Origin: Serpula lacrymans var. lacrymans S7.9
Taxonomy: Eukaryota; Basidiomycota; Agaricomycetes; Boletales; Serpulaceae
Assembly (NCBI RefSeq): GCF_000218685.1
Contig: NW_006763298.1
Coordinates: 568,049 to 632,048, forward strand
Length of the DNA: 64,000 nt
Direction: 5' to 3'
Part shown: positions 11,584 to 23,439 of the stretch, one piece after another
Layout: each line of letters starts with the position of its first letter
Position numbering within the stretch: position 1 is the first letter of the stretch
The notes under the pieces: generated by a model
Database searches by the model: none
What the model was told of the DNA's origin: nothing
The model's input: the letters and a program-made list of their open reading frames with translations, nothing else
Position numbers and translations under genes: made by a program

Positions 11584-13524
11584 ATGTCTCTACAGCACTT
11601 TGGCAAAGGTGCCCTTCGTGTAGCCAAAAACTACACAAAGGGCTATTCAGACACGCAGGCAAAAGTCCGGGATGCAACATCAAACGATCCGTGGGGTCCT
11701 TCAGGGACACAGATGAATGAGCTTGCTCAACTAACATATAACCAGTGAGCTCCTGTTCAAAATATCTAATCCGAGTATACCATATAGTGTTCATGGCTCT
11801 ACGTTTTCAGGAATGATTTCGTCGAGATCATGGAGATGCTTGATAAGAGACTCAACGACAAGGGAAAGAACTGGCGTCATGTCTTCAAGGTGCCACATCA
11901 TTGTCTACCATATTATCGACTTCCCCTTTCTCAACTGCGCTATCGTTTATGTAGTCCTTGACAGTTCTAGACTATTGCCTCCATGCTGGCTCCGAAAATG
12001 TTGTCATATACTTCCGTGACAACGTCTATATCATCAAAACCCTCAAAGAATTCCAGTACATCGATGAAGACGGAAAAGATCAAGGAGCAAATGTCCGACA
12101 GAAAGCTAAGGATATCACGAACCTCTTGCAAGATGAGGCTCGTCTACGCGAGGAGCGCCGCTCCCGCGCATCTATGCGTGACCGTATGATCCGTGGTCAG
12201 GGCGGTGCGGAAGATGATGATGAAAGCATTCCTCGTGGAGCTTATGCGCCTCCTGCAGGACCTCCCCCTGGACGACGAGGCCAGAATCAGAATAAAGATG
12301 AAGATGAGCTGCGCCGTGCGATAGAAGAGAGCAAGCGTACGCTTGCAGAGGAGCAGGCAAAAGCCGGTCAGATGACTGCGGAAGAGCGAGATCTACAGCA
12401 GGCGATCAGGCTCAGCGAAGAGGAAGAGGCTAAAAGGAATAAGGCAGTTGAAGATTCGAATGCCTCTGCATTGTTTGACGATCAGTAGGCGTCATCGTTC
12501 GCCCTTCTGCTATCTTGCTGAACCGAGTTTCATCTTGCAGATCAAATGGAAATGGAAATGGAAACGGAAACAATCCCTTCCCGTTTGTGGATCCAACACC
12601 GTATGCGACAGGGTTGCAGCCTCAATTCACCCAGATGCAGCCGCAATTTACTTCTTTCAATCCATATCAACAACAAGCTCAGCAAGAGGCAATGCAGGTT
12701 TGTTGATGTGACTCTTCACATACTATATACTTTCTGAATATATACTGTAGGCAGAATATCTTCGTCAACAACAGGAATGGATGCAACAGCAAGAGCTGCA
12801 GGCGCAGGCTCAGGCTCAGGCTCAGGCTCAACAGGCTCAGGCTCAGGCACAAGCTCAAGCACAAATGGCAGCTCAGCAGGAAGAGTGGTATCGTCAGCAG
12901 CAGCTCAATCAATTCCAGCAACAATCGCAACAACAGCAATTATTTGCTCAGCCAACTGGGTTTGGGTGCGTTTCCATTGTCTCTTTTGTTAATTTACCGG
13001 GTGTACTCCAACTTTATGCACAGCTCAAACAACCCTTTTGCTCCTACGTCTTTCTCGCCACCACCCGTACCATCGAACACGCATATGCCTGCTTCTCAAG
13101 TTTCCTCGGATGCACCATCGTTCAATCTGCAGGGCACGTACGCCAACTCGTCTGCGCCATCTTACGCGTCTTCTGCATCTCCCTCGAGGTTTGCATCGTC
13201 GCCATCCCCAGCAGGAGGGCAATCGCCAGGTGGAGCTGGTTCGCAGAGGCAGCCAACACGTGCAGATCAAGAACATGCTAACCTTGCAAATCTTTTTGCA
13301 AACAGAGAGGATGGGCAGGACACTTTCGGAAATACCGGACAACTGCGGTGTGTATTATCTGCTTCTTAACGCTACCATTTATGCTGATAGGGTTGTCTTC
13401 CAGGTTTGGGCACACCGACGCTGGCCGGCTTGTTGCACAAAAGACGGGCGCACCAAGCCATAACCCTTTTGCGCAGCAACAACAACAGGCACAGCACAGC
13501 GAGCAACCATTCTTCTCCATCTAA
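11584..13524 (+). CDS. Epsin (ENTH-domain endocytic adaptor, Ent1/2-like)
   Basis: Clathrin adaptor that binds phosphoinositides through an N-terminal ENTH domain and acts in endocytosis and actin patch assembly. Seven exons (11584-11744, 11811-11889, 11955-12484, 12541-12697, 12751-12965, 13024-13347, 13404-13524) total 1587 nt, 528 residues. The ENTH domain (about residues 1-145) reads KVRDATSNDPWGPSGTQMNE, then LTVLDYCLHAGSE and NLLQDEARLREER. Two ubiquitin-interacting motifs follow (DELRRAIEESKRT and DLQQAIRLSEEEE). The C-terminal half is Gln/Ala/Pro-rich with three NPF motifs (NPFPF, NPFAP, NPFAQ) for EH-domain partners. Low-complexity tracts encode Asn-Gly and Gln-Ala repeats. No Cys-rich or membrane segments. 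Start at 11584 because the ENTH domain begins within the first residues, as in the family. Confidence 0.94.
12799..12864 (+). repeat. Coding hexanucleotide repeat (Gln-Ala) in epsin exon 5
   Basis: Imperfect tandem CAGGCT/CAAGCT units encode about ten Gln-Ala pairs inside the disordered region of epsin. Synonymous changes between units show it is not a fresh expansion. A second coding repeat (AATGGA units, Asn-Gly) lies at 12544-12570. Confidence 0.85.
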
Positions 13525-14236
13525 TCTGTCGAACTTTGCTCCCATCATCTACCATATCTCTAGCTCTTTTTCTCTTTTTTCTCAGTTTTCTTTTCTTTTT
13601 TTCTATATTCATATTCTTTTGTTGTTGTGGTCTTACCCAATTCTCTATTCATCCTCTGTTCCCTATCTTTTTGCCTCGTTTTGGCAATCGCGTCTTCTCT
13701 TCTTCCCGAAAATCCCTCTCCAAATGGTCGCAGTGATACCCGCCACGTTCCGAAAACGAACAAACACATTCCACTCTCACCATCCATGAGTGATTTCCCC
13801 TGTAAATATCTGGAGAATAGATTCGACGTTTCTAGGCCCAACGAACTATGTAAAGCATCATATCGAGGTAATATAAGCAAACTTGAAGCCAAACAATTAT
13901 TCGACTGTTAAACTTTGTGAGGGAGAGTATGATTTCACGAGAAAATGGTGCAGGCGCATTCACATTCGTCGTTGACATACTTATGTCGGATTGTTAGACG
14001 AAGCTCATAGGGGTTGGACACATTGATATCGATTGATTGTCCTATCACTTAAAGGCGGGGGTCGAAAGTGAGCTTAGGAGTTCCCTGACAGTCAACTACA
14101 GAAAAGCACAAAATCCGTGGACTACTTAACCCAAAAACTTCATGATAAACACGAGTAAGAAATGAACACAAACACGTGTTGGTCACATTTTGCGACACCC
14201 AGACCATTTTACCCCAAGATAACTATAATGCCTTCT
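13525..14236. other. Convergent intergenic region between epsin and hydrophobin 1
   Basis: About 0.7 kb. The first 150 bp are a T-rich pyrimidine tract (13550-13630), fitting the 3' UTR of epsin. Overlapping ORFs on both strands in this tract are low-complexity shadows. Nothing else seen. Confidence 0.5.
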
Positions 14237-14705
14237 TCACAAAATGTTGATCGGGCTGCAACCCACATTGATGAGACCGTTCTGTGATGACGATAAAAAC
14301 GTGAGCATTCTGAGTAAGGTCGCATAAAATGAAATACTAACGAAATGGGCGTCAGTGCAGCAGACGGGCTGCGAGGTGCACTGGGGGCCAAGTCCGGCAC
14401 CGATGCCAGTGATAGGGTTGCAGTTGAGTCCGATTTGCCCAGTAATAGGACCAAGGATCCCAAGCGATCCCAAGAAGCCAGAGAGGCCTGCAGAGTTGGA
14501 CTGTAGGATCGGTATGAAAACAAACTCCACGGAAAGTTATATCATTAATGAAACTTACATTCTCAACGCTGTTGCAGCATTGGATGGGTCCGGTATTGCA
14601 TTGCCCAGAATTGCCTGAACCGCGCGCAAAAACGGGAGATGGTGTCGCAGCTGCGAAGAGCGCGAAAAAGAGGAAGACGCAGACAGTAGAGATGCGAGCG
14701 AACAT
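14237..14705 (-). CDS. Class I hydrophobin 1
   Basis: Small secreted amphipathic protein that self-assembles at hyphal surfaces. Three exons (14559-14705, 14342-14500, 14237-14281) encode 116 residues. A signal peptide (about residues 1-20) has a hydrophobic core rich in Phe/Val/Leu/Ala. The eight-Cys pattern follows: [10 protein letters not shown] (C1-C3), LNCNP (C4), QCTSQPVCC (C5-C7) and VGCSPINIL (C8 near the end). Spacing between C3 and C4 and the CC pairs fit class I. A TATA box lies 73-80 bp upstream of the ATG. It is the first of three tandem paralogues on this strand. Confidence 0.95.
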
Positions 14706-14777
14706 GATAGAGGTTGGTTGGTGAAGCTGTAAAAGGATGGTAAAATTCCCTGTTGCTTTCTTTCCCTGAAGTACTGA

Positions 14778-14785
14778 CTTTTATA
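14778..14785 (-). promoter_or_regulatory. TATA box of hydrophobin 1
   Basis: TATAAAAG on the minus strand, 73-80 bp before the ATG at 14705. Hydrophobin 3 has the same octamer and hydrophobin 2 a related TATAAA at comparable distances. Confidence 0.6.
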
Positions 14786-15937
14786 CATTTTCAATGCATC
14801 GGCCGCCACTTGGAGGACTTAGCGAAAGCATTCCTCAGGATGAACGGTCTCGACTGGAGAAGTTGAAAAAGTGAAACTAGTAGGGTTTCATATGTGGCGC
14901 CTATCTGATCTCCACTAAACTTGAGACACAAAAGTGAACATGACTTCTGAATCACATCGCGTAGAATTCTGACCTCCTACCCAGGCTTCCCTGGGTGGTG
15001 ATATCGACGTGTTCCTTTAGTCGAAGGGGGCTTGTCGGGTTGAGGCTGCATAACACTAGCGGCCAAAAGCCATGACAAGAACCAATTAAACACAAAGATA
15101 AGGACTCGCCTTTCTTCTTCGGTTCATACTCATCTAGAAGAACAGGAGCCCATTATGATTGCGATCGTATTTGAGCTATGGAAGGCACGGCATAAGGTTT
15201 GCGTTCTGAGACCATGCTACGATAACTGTCACCCGGCGGTGAAGACTCGGCCGTTTGAGGAAAATTCAAACTTACTGGCTTTTTTTACCCAACTTCCATG
15301 GTGTATCGTGAATATGGAAACACACGCAGAAAAACGATTAATACTAGTGAGTATGGCTGAAAAAATGCGGGGATTTAGTATATGCAGTCAAAACAGTTGG
15401 ACGGATAATGTTCGACTCGGCTGCAGCACTGTGCCAGTCTTAGCACGTCAAACTCCACTCATCCAAGCGAAGAGCGCAAGTCCTGTCATACAGCTTGCCT
15501 CAGTAAACTATAGGCAGGCAAGTAGTATCAGAGCGGTGCAACCTGATGGCGATGATATAATTACATACGCTTCAATCGTCGTTGCATATGACCCGCAATA
15601 CTAGTAATCGCACCCTTTGCTAGCCAGCCGATGCGGCTCTCATTATCATACTGGCTGGTTCGACTCGGCAAATCATAGTATGGTACTGTTGAAGTTATGG
15701 TGCTCCAAAAAATCCCTGCACTACAGAAGGCGCAGTCTGGCCGTCACATGAAAAAATAATTGTATCATCTGGATTATGGAACATATCGAAATTCGAAAGC
15801 ATTACAATGTTGTACTCGCCTGTATGCGCATAGTTTGAAGAGAGAAAAAATAAAATGAAAGTGTCCTTCGTCCTCTTCGCTAACCTACACTCTTCGTTTA
15901 CGACTCACTCTCTCGCTTGTCATGGTGAATGGAGTCA
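14786..15937. other. Intergenic spacer between hydrophobins 1 and 2
   Basis: About 1.15 kb of upstream DNA for hydrophobin 1 and 3' DNA for hydrophobin 2. An ORF at 15155-15604 (+) has no motif, no signal peptide and no splice-supported extension and was not accepted. Confidence 0.5.
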
Positions 15938-16470
15938 CTATAGTTTTAATGCGTTGATAGGAGAACAGCCGAGGTTAAGTATACCAGAGGGACCCTATGG
16001 ACATGTAATTAGATACTGGATTGGGCAATGTTTTACAGAACCTACGCCGAATGTATCACCGCTGCAACAGACAGGTTCTTGGTTACAGCTAGTGCCTGAA
16101 CCAACGCCCATAGGAAGTATGGGCGAGCATCCCATACCGACCAAGCCTTCGATAACCGCGCCGAGTGGAAGAAGACCACTCAATAAGCTCATCGAGTCGC
16201 TTAACTGAAAGTTCGAACGCAGGGAATGAGTACACATACAAGGCGACTAGTTCTACTCACACTCTGAGTACTGCTACAGCATTGGAGAGTGCCGGTGTTG
16301 CACATGGTAGAAGCTGTAGTGGTGGTTTTTGTGGTAATGTTGTTGGCGCATGGTTTATCTTTGACTACGGGTAAGTGGTTTGTGGTGTTCCCAGGTCTGA
16401 AAGTCGGACCAGCGACTGCGAATGAAGCAAAGAAAGGCACAAGGAGAAAGATAGATAAATGGGCGTGCAT
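15938..16470 (-). CDS. Class I hydrophobin 2
   Basis: Three exons (16261-16470, 16046-16204, 15938-15994), 141 residues. The start MHAHL (16470) leads directly into a hydrophobic signal peptide. A longer mature N terminus (about 35 residues, Thr-rich, with one extra Cys in DKPCANN) precedes the eight-Cys core: MCNTGTLQCC, GMGCSP, SCNQEPVCC, LGCSPINALKL. Exon 2 has exactly 53 codons, as in hydrophobin 1. The extra Cys is unusual because hydrophobins normally have exactly eight Cys in the mature chain. Confidence 0.93.
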
Positions 16471-16562
16471 GATGACTCCAGAGCCTCTACAATGGGAGAG
16501 GTAAGAAAAAATGGACAGGTACGAAGATGGAATAGGTGGGGACAAATTAGGTGGACGCAAGG

Positions 16563-16570
16563 TTTATAAA
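16563..16570 (-). promoter_or_regulatory. TATA box of hydrophobin 2
   Basis: Palindromic TTTATAAA about 95 bp upstream of the ATG at 16470, in the same relative place as the TATA boxes of the two neighbouring paralogues. Confidence 0.5.
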
Positions 16571-17219
16571 GGTTCAAGTTTCTGGCCCATTATAAATCTG
16601 CACGCTGTCTGCGCCACTTCCCATTGGACACATTTTCTGTGTAAAATAGCGATAAACAGACCGGGATGCACAAATAAACTCAAAGAGGGGTTTGCAGTTC
16701 TGTCACAGCGCCGCCATCGAGCTCATGATCTTAGTAAAAGAAAAATACATCCACTATCTCGAACCTAGTTTTCCATATATGGACATTGCTTGTCACGCTT
16801 TGATCGACGCGGAAGTTTCTCAGAATGCCGATCCTTTGCCGAGGACTACGCGTACCGAATGAAATTGTGCGTTAGATTTCGGTTAGATTGACATGACTCT
16901 CATTCTTACTATTGTGTCAGTTTCTATCCAATTGATAACCTGGCACACGGCAAACATTGTTTTCACGAATTTAAAAATATTGGAATTATTTAAAGCTGGG
17001 ACAAATCTGACCTTGTATATAAACGACAATCTGTACAGGACCGGCTCTATCCATAACAACGATGGTAATAAATAAAAGCCGATACACATCGAATTGGAAA
17101 GCACTACAAGTACGCAAGGCTGTACTCGGTGCAAGAAGAAAATAACAAGACTGGTAGTTACTAAAGTGGTCTGAATTGTCTTTGAAGAAGAAAAGGATGG
17201 GAAAACATCATTCTTGATT
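16571..17219. other. Intergenic spacer between hydrophobins 2 and 3
   Basis: About 650 bp of AT-rich DNA without recognisable genes. It carries upstream sequence of hydrophobin 2 and the 3' end of hydrophobin 3. Confidence 0.5.
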
Positions 17220-17718
17220 TTAAGGGTTGACGTTAATGGGAGAACAACCGACGTTGATGAGGCCGCTCTGTATTTGATTGTAGTTGAGGAAATAACAAAA
17301 AGGAAAACTGCAAAATCCTCACAAATGAATCACCGCTACAGCAAATAGGCTCTTGGGCACAACTAGCACCGGAGCCAACCCCAATGGGAGCGAGCGGGGA
17401 GCAATTGACACCCAAAAGGCCTCCGCCAAGGGCAGCAAGGATGCTCAGGGGGGCACTGGCGGTGAATACGCTGCTGGCCTGAGCAAGGAGCAGATTCAGC
17501 CTGAGTTATCTAAATCTGGTGTATATGCGACTTACCGAGTGAGTACTTTCGCAACATTGGAGCGACCCAGTATTGCACTGGCTGCTGCTGCTGCTGCTAG
17601 TACTACTAGTACTAGTGGCTGCTCCTTCGCGACGGACGACATCCACGGGAGAGGGGATGGCGAGAGCAAGAAGGGAGAAGTAGAGGACGAAGAACAAGCT
17701 GTAGATGCGAGCGAACAT
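17220..17718 (-). CDS. Class I hydrophobin 3
   Basis: Three exons (17536-17718, 17323-17478, 17220-17267), 128 residues. The signal peptide begins MFARI, as in hydrophobin 1, suggesting recent common ancestry of the two. A Ser/Thr-rich linker (STSSTSSSSSS) precedes the core: QCNTGSLQCC, VNCSP, SCAQEPICC and VGCSPINVNP. Exon 2 has 52 codons. The acceptor for exon 2 was chosen at 17478 because it is the one that keeps the frame through the Cys core. Confidence 0.94.
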
Positions 17719-17820
17719 GGTGACTTAATTTTGGTATGGAGGGAGCGACTGTGAAAGAGAGTGTCTGTACAAGGGCGGGCGAGGGAAAGTGACTGGTGGA
17801 GGGTCGATTGAAGTGCGAGG

Positions 17821-17828
17821 CTTTTATA
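17821..17828 (-). promoter_or_regulatory. TATA box of hydrophobin 3
   Basis: TATAAAAG on the minus strand about 103 bp upstream of the ATG at 17718, identical to the octamer before hydrophobin 1. Confidence 0.55.
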
Positions 17829-19090
17829 CAATTTAGCATTCTCTAAGTATTCCAACATTCGTCACGTTTATGGATAAAAATATTCTAGAAATCCAAGGTG
17901 CCAGTGGCTGGATGTATTCCTTTGGGCATTCCGTGACAGAAGTCCATTCATTGAGATTACGTGCCTTCCTTCGAATTCTCTCGATCTAGAATATCTATTG
18001 GATGCATAAGGTAGCTATTCCACGGCAGGGATGAATACAAGCTTTAGAAAGATATTTTCGACCCAGGCTCTATCTTGAACTTGATCTACCTTATATGGAA
18101 GGCCTTTGTGGCGCCACAGCTGTGATTGAATTAGCGTTGGAGCACTTTTTGCACTCGACTTTCCAGATTTTTCAGCGCTGCGTGGTCTTCACTCCAAGGA
18201 CACAAGAACATACAAACCATTTGAGCATACTTTATCCATTCGTGATGATATATTGCTTGCTTTTCCACGTATCGAGAAACGATCGTTCTTTTCTTCGAAT
18301 TTGGAACCCTTCCTTATATGCAGAGATAAACTGTAAAGCCCCCGTTTCTATCAAGGTTCTACGACTCAGACTGCCAAACCGACGATGAGGCTACCAGTAG
18401 GTGGAGCCTGACGATAGACTCCTCAGAGACTTGATGCCCACCAAAGGTGAACATGGAACCTTTGAGAGGGCTCGCACGGATACAATTATTTATCCAACGC
18501 ATCTACAGGCGAAGATTGTACCAGTCGAACCTGTTCATCTCTTCTTGAAGCTGTTCGGCTCTCCTACTTCATCAGCTTCACCGCTGGGTTTGATCAGGCG
18601 GTATCACATCCGACCCTGTCCTATCGAGCTCATAACAAGGCAGGACCCAACTTCCGTTCGGCTTGTGTATCGCTGGGGTAATCGTTGCTTCCCGCCCGAG
18701 TTCGTCGAGTGCAAGAGCCTCTCTTACATTGAACATACGTTCTCGCCTTTCTACTTTCTGTCTGGTCTCATGCCTCGACGCAAATCCATATGCACTTGAT
18801 GTGATACCTGCATGAACATCTATGGCAGCTAACCATAAGCACATCCCACCAAGAATCCGCGAATCCGACATCTGGGCCATCCTGCTACACGTATGGCAAT
18901 CCACAAACTTCGAAGCACCTTTTGATCAGTCCTCGTTGATCATGCACTTTACTATTCGCACCCGACGTTCTTTTCTCATGGTGCCTTTCCCGGCGCCGCA
19001 TAGCCATGGTGTAGAATCCTGCCTGCGGGTCCGAATCGTAGCGGCGCCTAGCGCCAATCCCCGACTCTGGGGTAAACACAAACAAATCTT
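17829..19090. other. Region without recognisable gene upstream of the hydrophobin array
   Basis: Several ORFs of 60-130 codons overlap on both strands (18095-18388, 18401-18799 plus; 18578-19085 minus). None shows a domain, signal peptide or consistent exon chain. It may hold hydrophobin regulatory DNA or decayed coding sequence. Confidence 0.4.
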
Positions 19091-20760
19091 AAGGCAATGC
19101 TAAAACTCTGTGCATGAAAACTGTTGTGCCAACTTCATTTTCAAGAGCATATACAGGTTTGTTTACTGATACTGATAGAAGATGATATGATGTTACCAAA
19201 AAAAACACCCATTTTCCTTAGGCTGGTACAAAGATTCACACCATTATTATGAAGTATAGTCCAACATCTCCCAATGAAGGTCTAGGTCTTCTTAGTGGGC
19301 CATCTGTCTTCAGGAAACATTTTATAACCAGAATTTTTGTGTGCAACGCTACTGCATTGTTGTCCATACAGTATATTAAGACCAGGACAGATCACAGTTT
19401 AAAGTGATGGTGAAATCAATGTATTTTTGGTCAAGTTGCATATTTGTCACAGTAACAGTTTGTTATATATAATGCTGGGTCAAAAGACTAATGACTTAGC
19501 TGAAAGCAGGCAGTAGTAATAGTATGCAAGCACTGGCAGTGGCATATGGGAATGTCGTTGGTATAGTTGAAATGCAAGTTGCACCAGTGCAAACTTGAAG
19601 TTCAGAGTTGGGGAAGGTGGCAGAACCTTAATATTGTTATTTTGCTTTATTTATTTACTAATTGGCATTATTTTGTTTTTCTGGCAAACCGTATGCACAT
19701 CAAAACACAGACAGGTGTCCAAATTGACACAACAACTTCCTCCATACTGTTGTTTACCATCAGTTCAGATGGGGGGGGGGCTGTTTGGAAATTTCTGAAA
19801 ACCACTGTCATTTTCCCTCAACAACTTAAACCATTGCAGTTCTATGTATTCTTACCACTTACTCCAACTTTCCTAGCACAAAATCCTGAATTAATGAGTG
19901 AGCTCCTTCCATGTGCGTGACTTTCAAGAAAGTAACACTCTACTAAGGTACTACAATCTCAAAAAGTAAGTTCAGGTGCACCACACTCAAAATCATGTTC
20001 AACCACCGATAGTGCCAAGCGGAGCTCCAGCTTGGCTTGTGTGACCTCTGTGATGTCTGAATAGCCTCCCATCTGAACCGACAGTTAACAACAGTACAGC
20101 TAAGTGGATATTGATAAACCACCATGTGAGAGCACACATACAGGAAGAAAAAACAGAGTGTGAATAATTTTACAGTGCTGGTTACCAGCATGTGATTCTG
20201 TCAGAGTCTAACCACATCAGTTTAGCCTTTTTTTTTTAAGATTTAGTCTAATATTCCAACTCAAATCAACTCAGTGGAAAGTCAGTCAAACTCCTATGCA
20301 TATAATCTTTCAAAATATTGGTCTATTGTTATGAATTTAACCATAAATGGAGTCAGGGAACAGTCAGACTGTTTTTGACTTTAGCCAACTGAAAGACGTC
20401 AGATTCGGTGGCAATCTTTGGTGGTGCAAATAAACCAAAATCTGGCACCACTACAAGTTTTGCCAGCCAGCCATATGTGTTATGCTCAACTCAAGTTTCA
20501 GTAAAGTCTTGGATAATTATATAATCAAATTATCTAATCACAATTTCGGTCAGATGTACACACATATGTTGACTGGTTTGGAGTCTGGGGAACAGTGTGA
20601 GTCCTAAATAATGAATAGTGGTGGAGATCAAATACAAACTATACAGTCGGAGTGTAAATAATGCGGATCGCAATATGTTACAGAAAAGGAAGTAATTACA
20701 TAAAAAAAGGAAGAACACAGCATTACTAATCAGAAATTTAATTTACCTCATTTTGCAGAG
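19091..20760. other. AT-rich block of distinct composition, possible transposon remnant
   Basis: About 1.65 kb clearly richer in A/T and TTTT/AAAA runs than its flanks, with a 10-base G run at 19772-19781. It codes for nothing recognisable. The style resembles the retrotransposon island at 39-55 kb more than the surrounding gene space. I could not find terminal repeats or a target duplication by eye, so its nature is open. Confidence 0.35.
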
Positions 20761-21346
20761 CAATCGACAGAGCGATGGCCGTTTGCTACCCACAGAACCC
20801 TCCTCAACTAACGCTTAGAGTCGGGGATCATTCCATTATAGTATACATCGTACTTGCGCTTACACTCCCAAATTCGAAGATTATCTTGATAGTCTGTAAT
20901 GATCCTCGACTCTCGAGACTCTCATCTGTACTGATGTCCGACATTAGCCGAGCCAAAAAGTGCTCTGAGGCTGCTCTATGATAGCACTTTTGACGCGGTT
21001 GGACATCGCTGAGCGCTGTTCGATACTTGGGGAAAGAGCTATTTCAAGCACGGTACTTGCATGAGCATGTCAATGAGCTCGCCGGAAAGTACGGGTCATA
21101 AAAATGTAACCATTCTGAGAGCGCTGAGCACTTCAAAGTATTAGTAATATTCAAGATAGTAAGTGTATCACCAGACCTGCACCCTCCTAGGATATGTGAA
21201 ACACATATACTGCAGCAGATGAATTCTAGGCCGTGATTGTGATCAGAAGCAAAGGCGGTCTCGATGAGAAGATGTCAACTCCATACGGTATTCCTACAAC
21301 TATCATACACAGCAGCGACAATTTTCTTTTCCATCATCCCATCCCC
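20761..21346. other. Intergenic region downstream of prolidase
   Basis: About 0.6 kb. A 68-codon ORF at 20775-20981 has no recognisable motif. Nothing else supported. Confidence 0.4.
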
Positions 21347-23318
21347 TCAGATTTCTCCTGAACAAACCTTCTCCAGCCACTCTACATCGCTCCTCACCGT
21401 CGTCAAGTTTTCATGCCCATTCTTAGTAATCAACACAACATCTTCGATCCTTACTCCGCCGACGTTTTCGTACTTCTTGAGCACCTCGTGATCGATGTGC
21501 TTCGAGTCACGCACAGGGGCTAGCAAATGGGGCGAGAAGTAAATCCCAGGCTCCACAGTCTGCACAAAAAACCAAGTCAGACACCATAACATAGCAGATA
21601 GACAAATGAAAACTAGTATAGCGAAACACTTACCACAACCATACCCTCCTCTAATGGCAATCGCAATCTCAAGTACGCATAGAATGCCTCATTGCCCCTG
21701 CTTCCCTCCTTCCCTATTGTTTCATTAACGGCTGGCTTACTCGCGCTCGGCACATCATGTACGTCCATGCCTAAAGAGTGGCCTACACCATGAGGAAAAA
21801 ATGCAGCGCTCACGCCAGAGGCGAGGATGGCCTCTTCGGCATTCCACGAACCCGAGTTGGTTGAGTTGGGCGTCTTGAAGATGCCGAGGCGTTGGAAACC
21901 CTTAACGAGAGTCCGATGGCACAGTAATTGAACAGCATCCCAATGGAGGCCTGCGCGGAGTATGTCCATAGAAAGCTTCGACGTGTCACTATTATGATTT
22001 TACACATACAAATATACTCACTTTTTGCATCTCAAGTACAAGTTCATATATAGCCTTTGCCTCGGGCGTGAACTTGCCACCATTGCCTACAGGCATAGTC
22101 CTGGTAACTGTAACAAGTGAATCAGTCCAATTATTCAAATTATACTGTATCAGAGATCACAGCGTACTATCAGAAGCATAACAGTTCCATTCGCATCCAG
22201 CGTCAATGAGCAAGACCTGCGGATTCAGCTCTCGATCTCCGCCGTGAGCAAACTCGTTACGATTGTGATGATCGTGAGGCTTCACAGGCCCCCAAGAAAA
22301 TTCACGATCGTTGCAGCAGTAGTGCAAAGTTGAAGCTCTTGTCGAGGCAGCGACTATAGGCAAATAAGCTTGATGTACAGCCCTGATATTTAGATCAGCT
22401 CAAGCTCTTCAAAGTCGCAGCTAAAAAAGATCGTACCCTTCCCTTCTGCATGACGCTACAAAAATAGCCTCTGCTTCAGCTTCTTTCTCGATGAGCCATT
22501 CTCCAGGCAAAAGTGGTCTGTCAACTCCAGCGCCTTGTTCTTTCTGGATCTTTCCCTGCACGGCTTTCCCTAGAACTCTCATGACGACCTCATGTGCACG
22601 CGAGCTAATCTCGTTTGCATGTTTGATGTACCGAATCTCATCCTCATCCTTTGTTAACCTCGCGCGATGGAGAGCTGACAAGAGATACGCATCGGTCACC
22701 GCGCCAGATGGATTACTAGGAGACAATACAGCAGACGTGTACTCCTCTGGAAGCTCTGGGAAAAGGGGCGAGTTCCTGGGAAGAGTATGGAACAGTGCTT
22801 CTGGAAACGCTTTTACGAGATCCTGAATAGCTTCAGGTAGAGCAGTTGGGTGATCGACCTTTGTCACCTCATGCGTCTGCTTAGCCACTTCCAGCGAAGG
22901 TGGGGGTACACTCCACATCATGTCTGCCAACTCTGCCTTTGGGATAAACAGATCAATGACAGGGGTCTTTGAAAGCGATGTCGAAGCCTGGTAAACGAGG
23001 AGGAGGAAGGAGGCAGGGACGGTGCATCCTGAGAGATAGTAGAAGTTGGACTCCTGTCTGAATGGCATCTCGCGATCGGTGTCATGTCTAAAGGGTGTAT
23101 GTTCCCCCGCCAAAAGGACTATCTGAGGCTGCGATAATGTAGCATAGCATCAGTGCTTGGCACCTTTGTGGAGCATGGAGTATACTTACTTTTGCCTTCT
23201 CTGTAGCCGGTAGAAGCTGCACGAGCTTCTCGAACGCTTTGAGAGCATGTCTTTGGGCTATAATGAGGTTTTAGTTGGGTCCTTTCTTCATGAGAATTGA
23301 CAAACCAGCATAAACCAT
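21347..23318 (-). CDS. Xaa-Pro aminopeptidase/prolidase (peptidase family M24B)
   Basis: Metallopeptidase that cleaves X-Pro bonds; cytosolic, pita-bread fold with two metals. The 13-nt first exon (23306-23318) encodes MVYA plus one base and joins to [18 protein letters not shown]. The N-terminal domain continues with [20 protein letters not shown] and SNFYYLSGC. The metal-binding residues all appear: LLIDAG and SDITRTMPVG (Asp, Asp; the second is formed across an intron), [13 protein letters not shown] (His), [12 protein letters not shown] (Glu, formed across an intron), GGVRIEDVV (Glu). At least six introns. The gene looks intact. Its start is 121 bp from the tRNA-Gly at 23440, and the next gene to the right diverges from it. 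Confidence 0.93.
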
Positions 23319-23439
23319 GATCGTAATGTCGATGACGATGACGGCGAAAGCTAAGATGTCGCAGTGTGATAGGTCCAGGCTATCGCTTACTGGAAGATAT
23401 TTCCGCACCAACATGCGTCAACGATATCCACATTTTATC

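Noticed and set aside
12799..12864. Tandem repeat considered as a CRISPR-like or satellite array
   Set aside because: Short hexamer units without spacers, fully coding for Gln-Ala within epsin.
15155..15604. 149-codon ORF between hydrophobins 1 and 2
   Set aside because: No domain, signal peptide or splice-supported partner exons; codon pattern unlike the neighbouring genes.
18401..18904. Overlapping ORFs of 108-132 codons on both strands
   Set aside because: They are mutual shadows and neither has recognisable motifs.
19091..20760. Terminal inverted repeats bounding the AT-rich block
   Set aside because: Only short chance matches found between the two ends; not enough to call a transposon.
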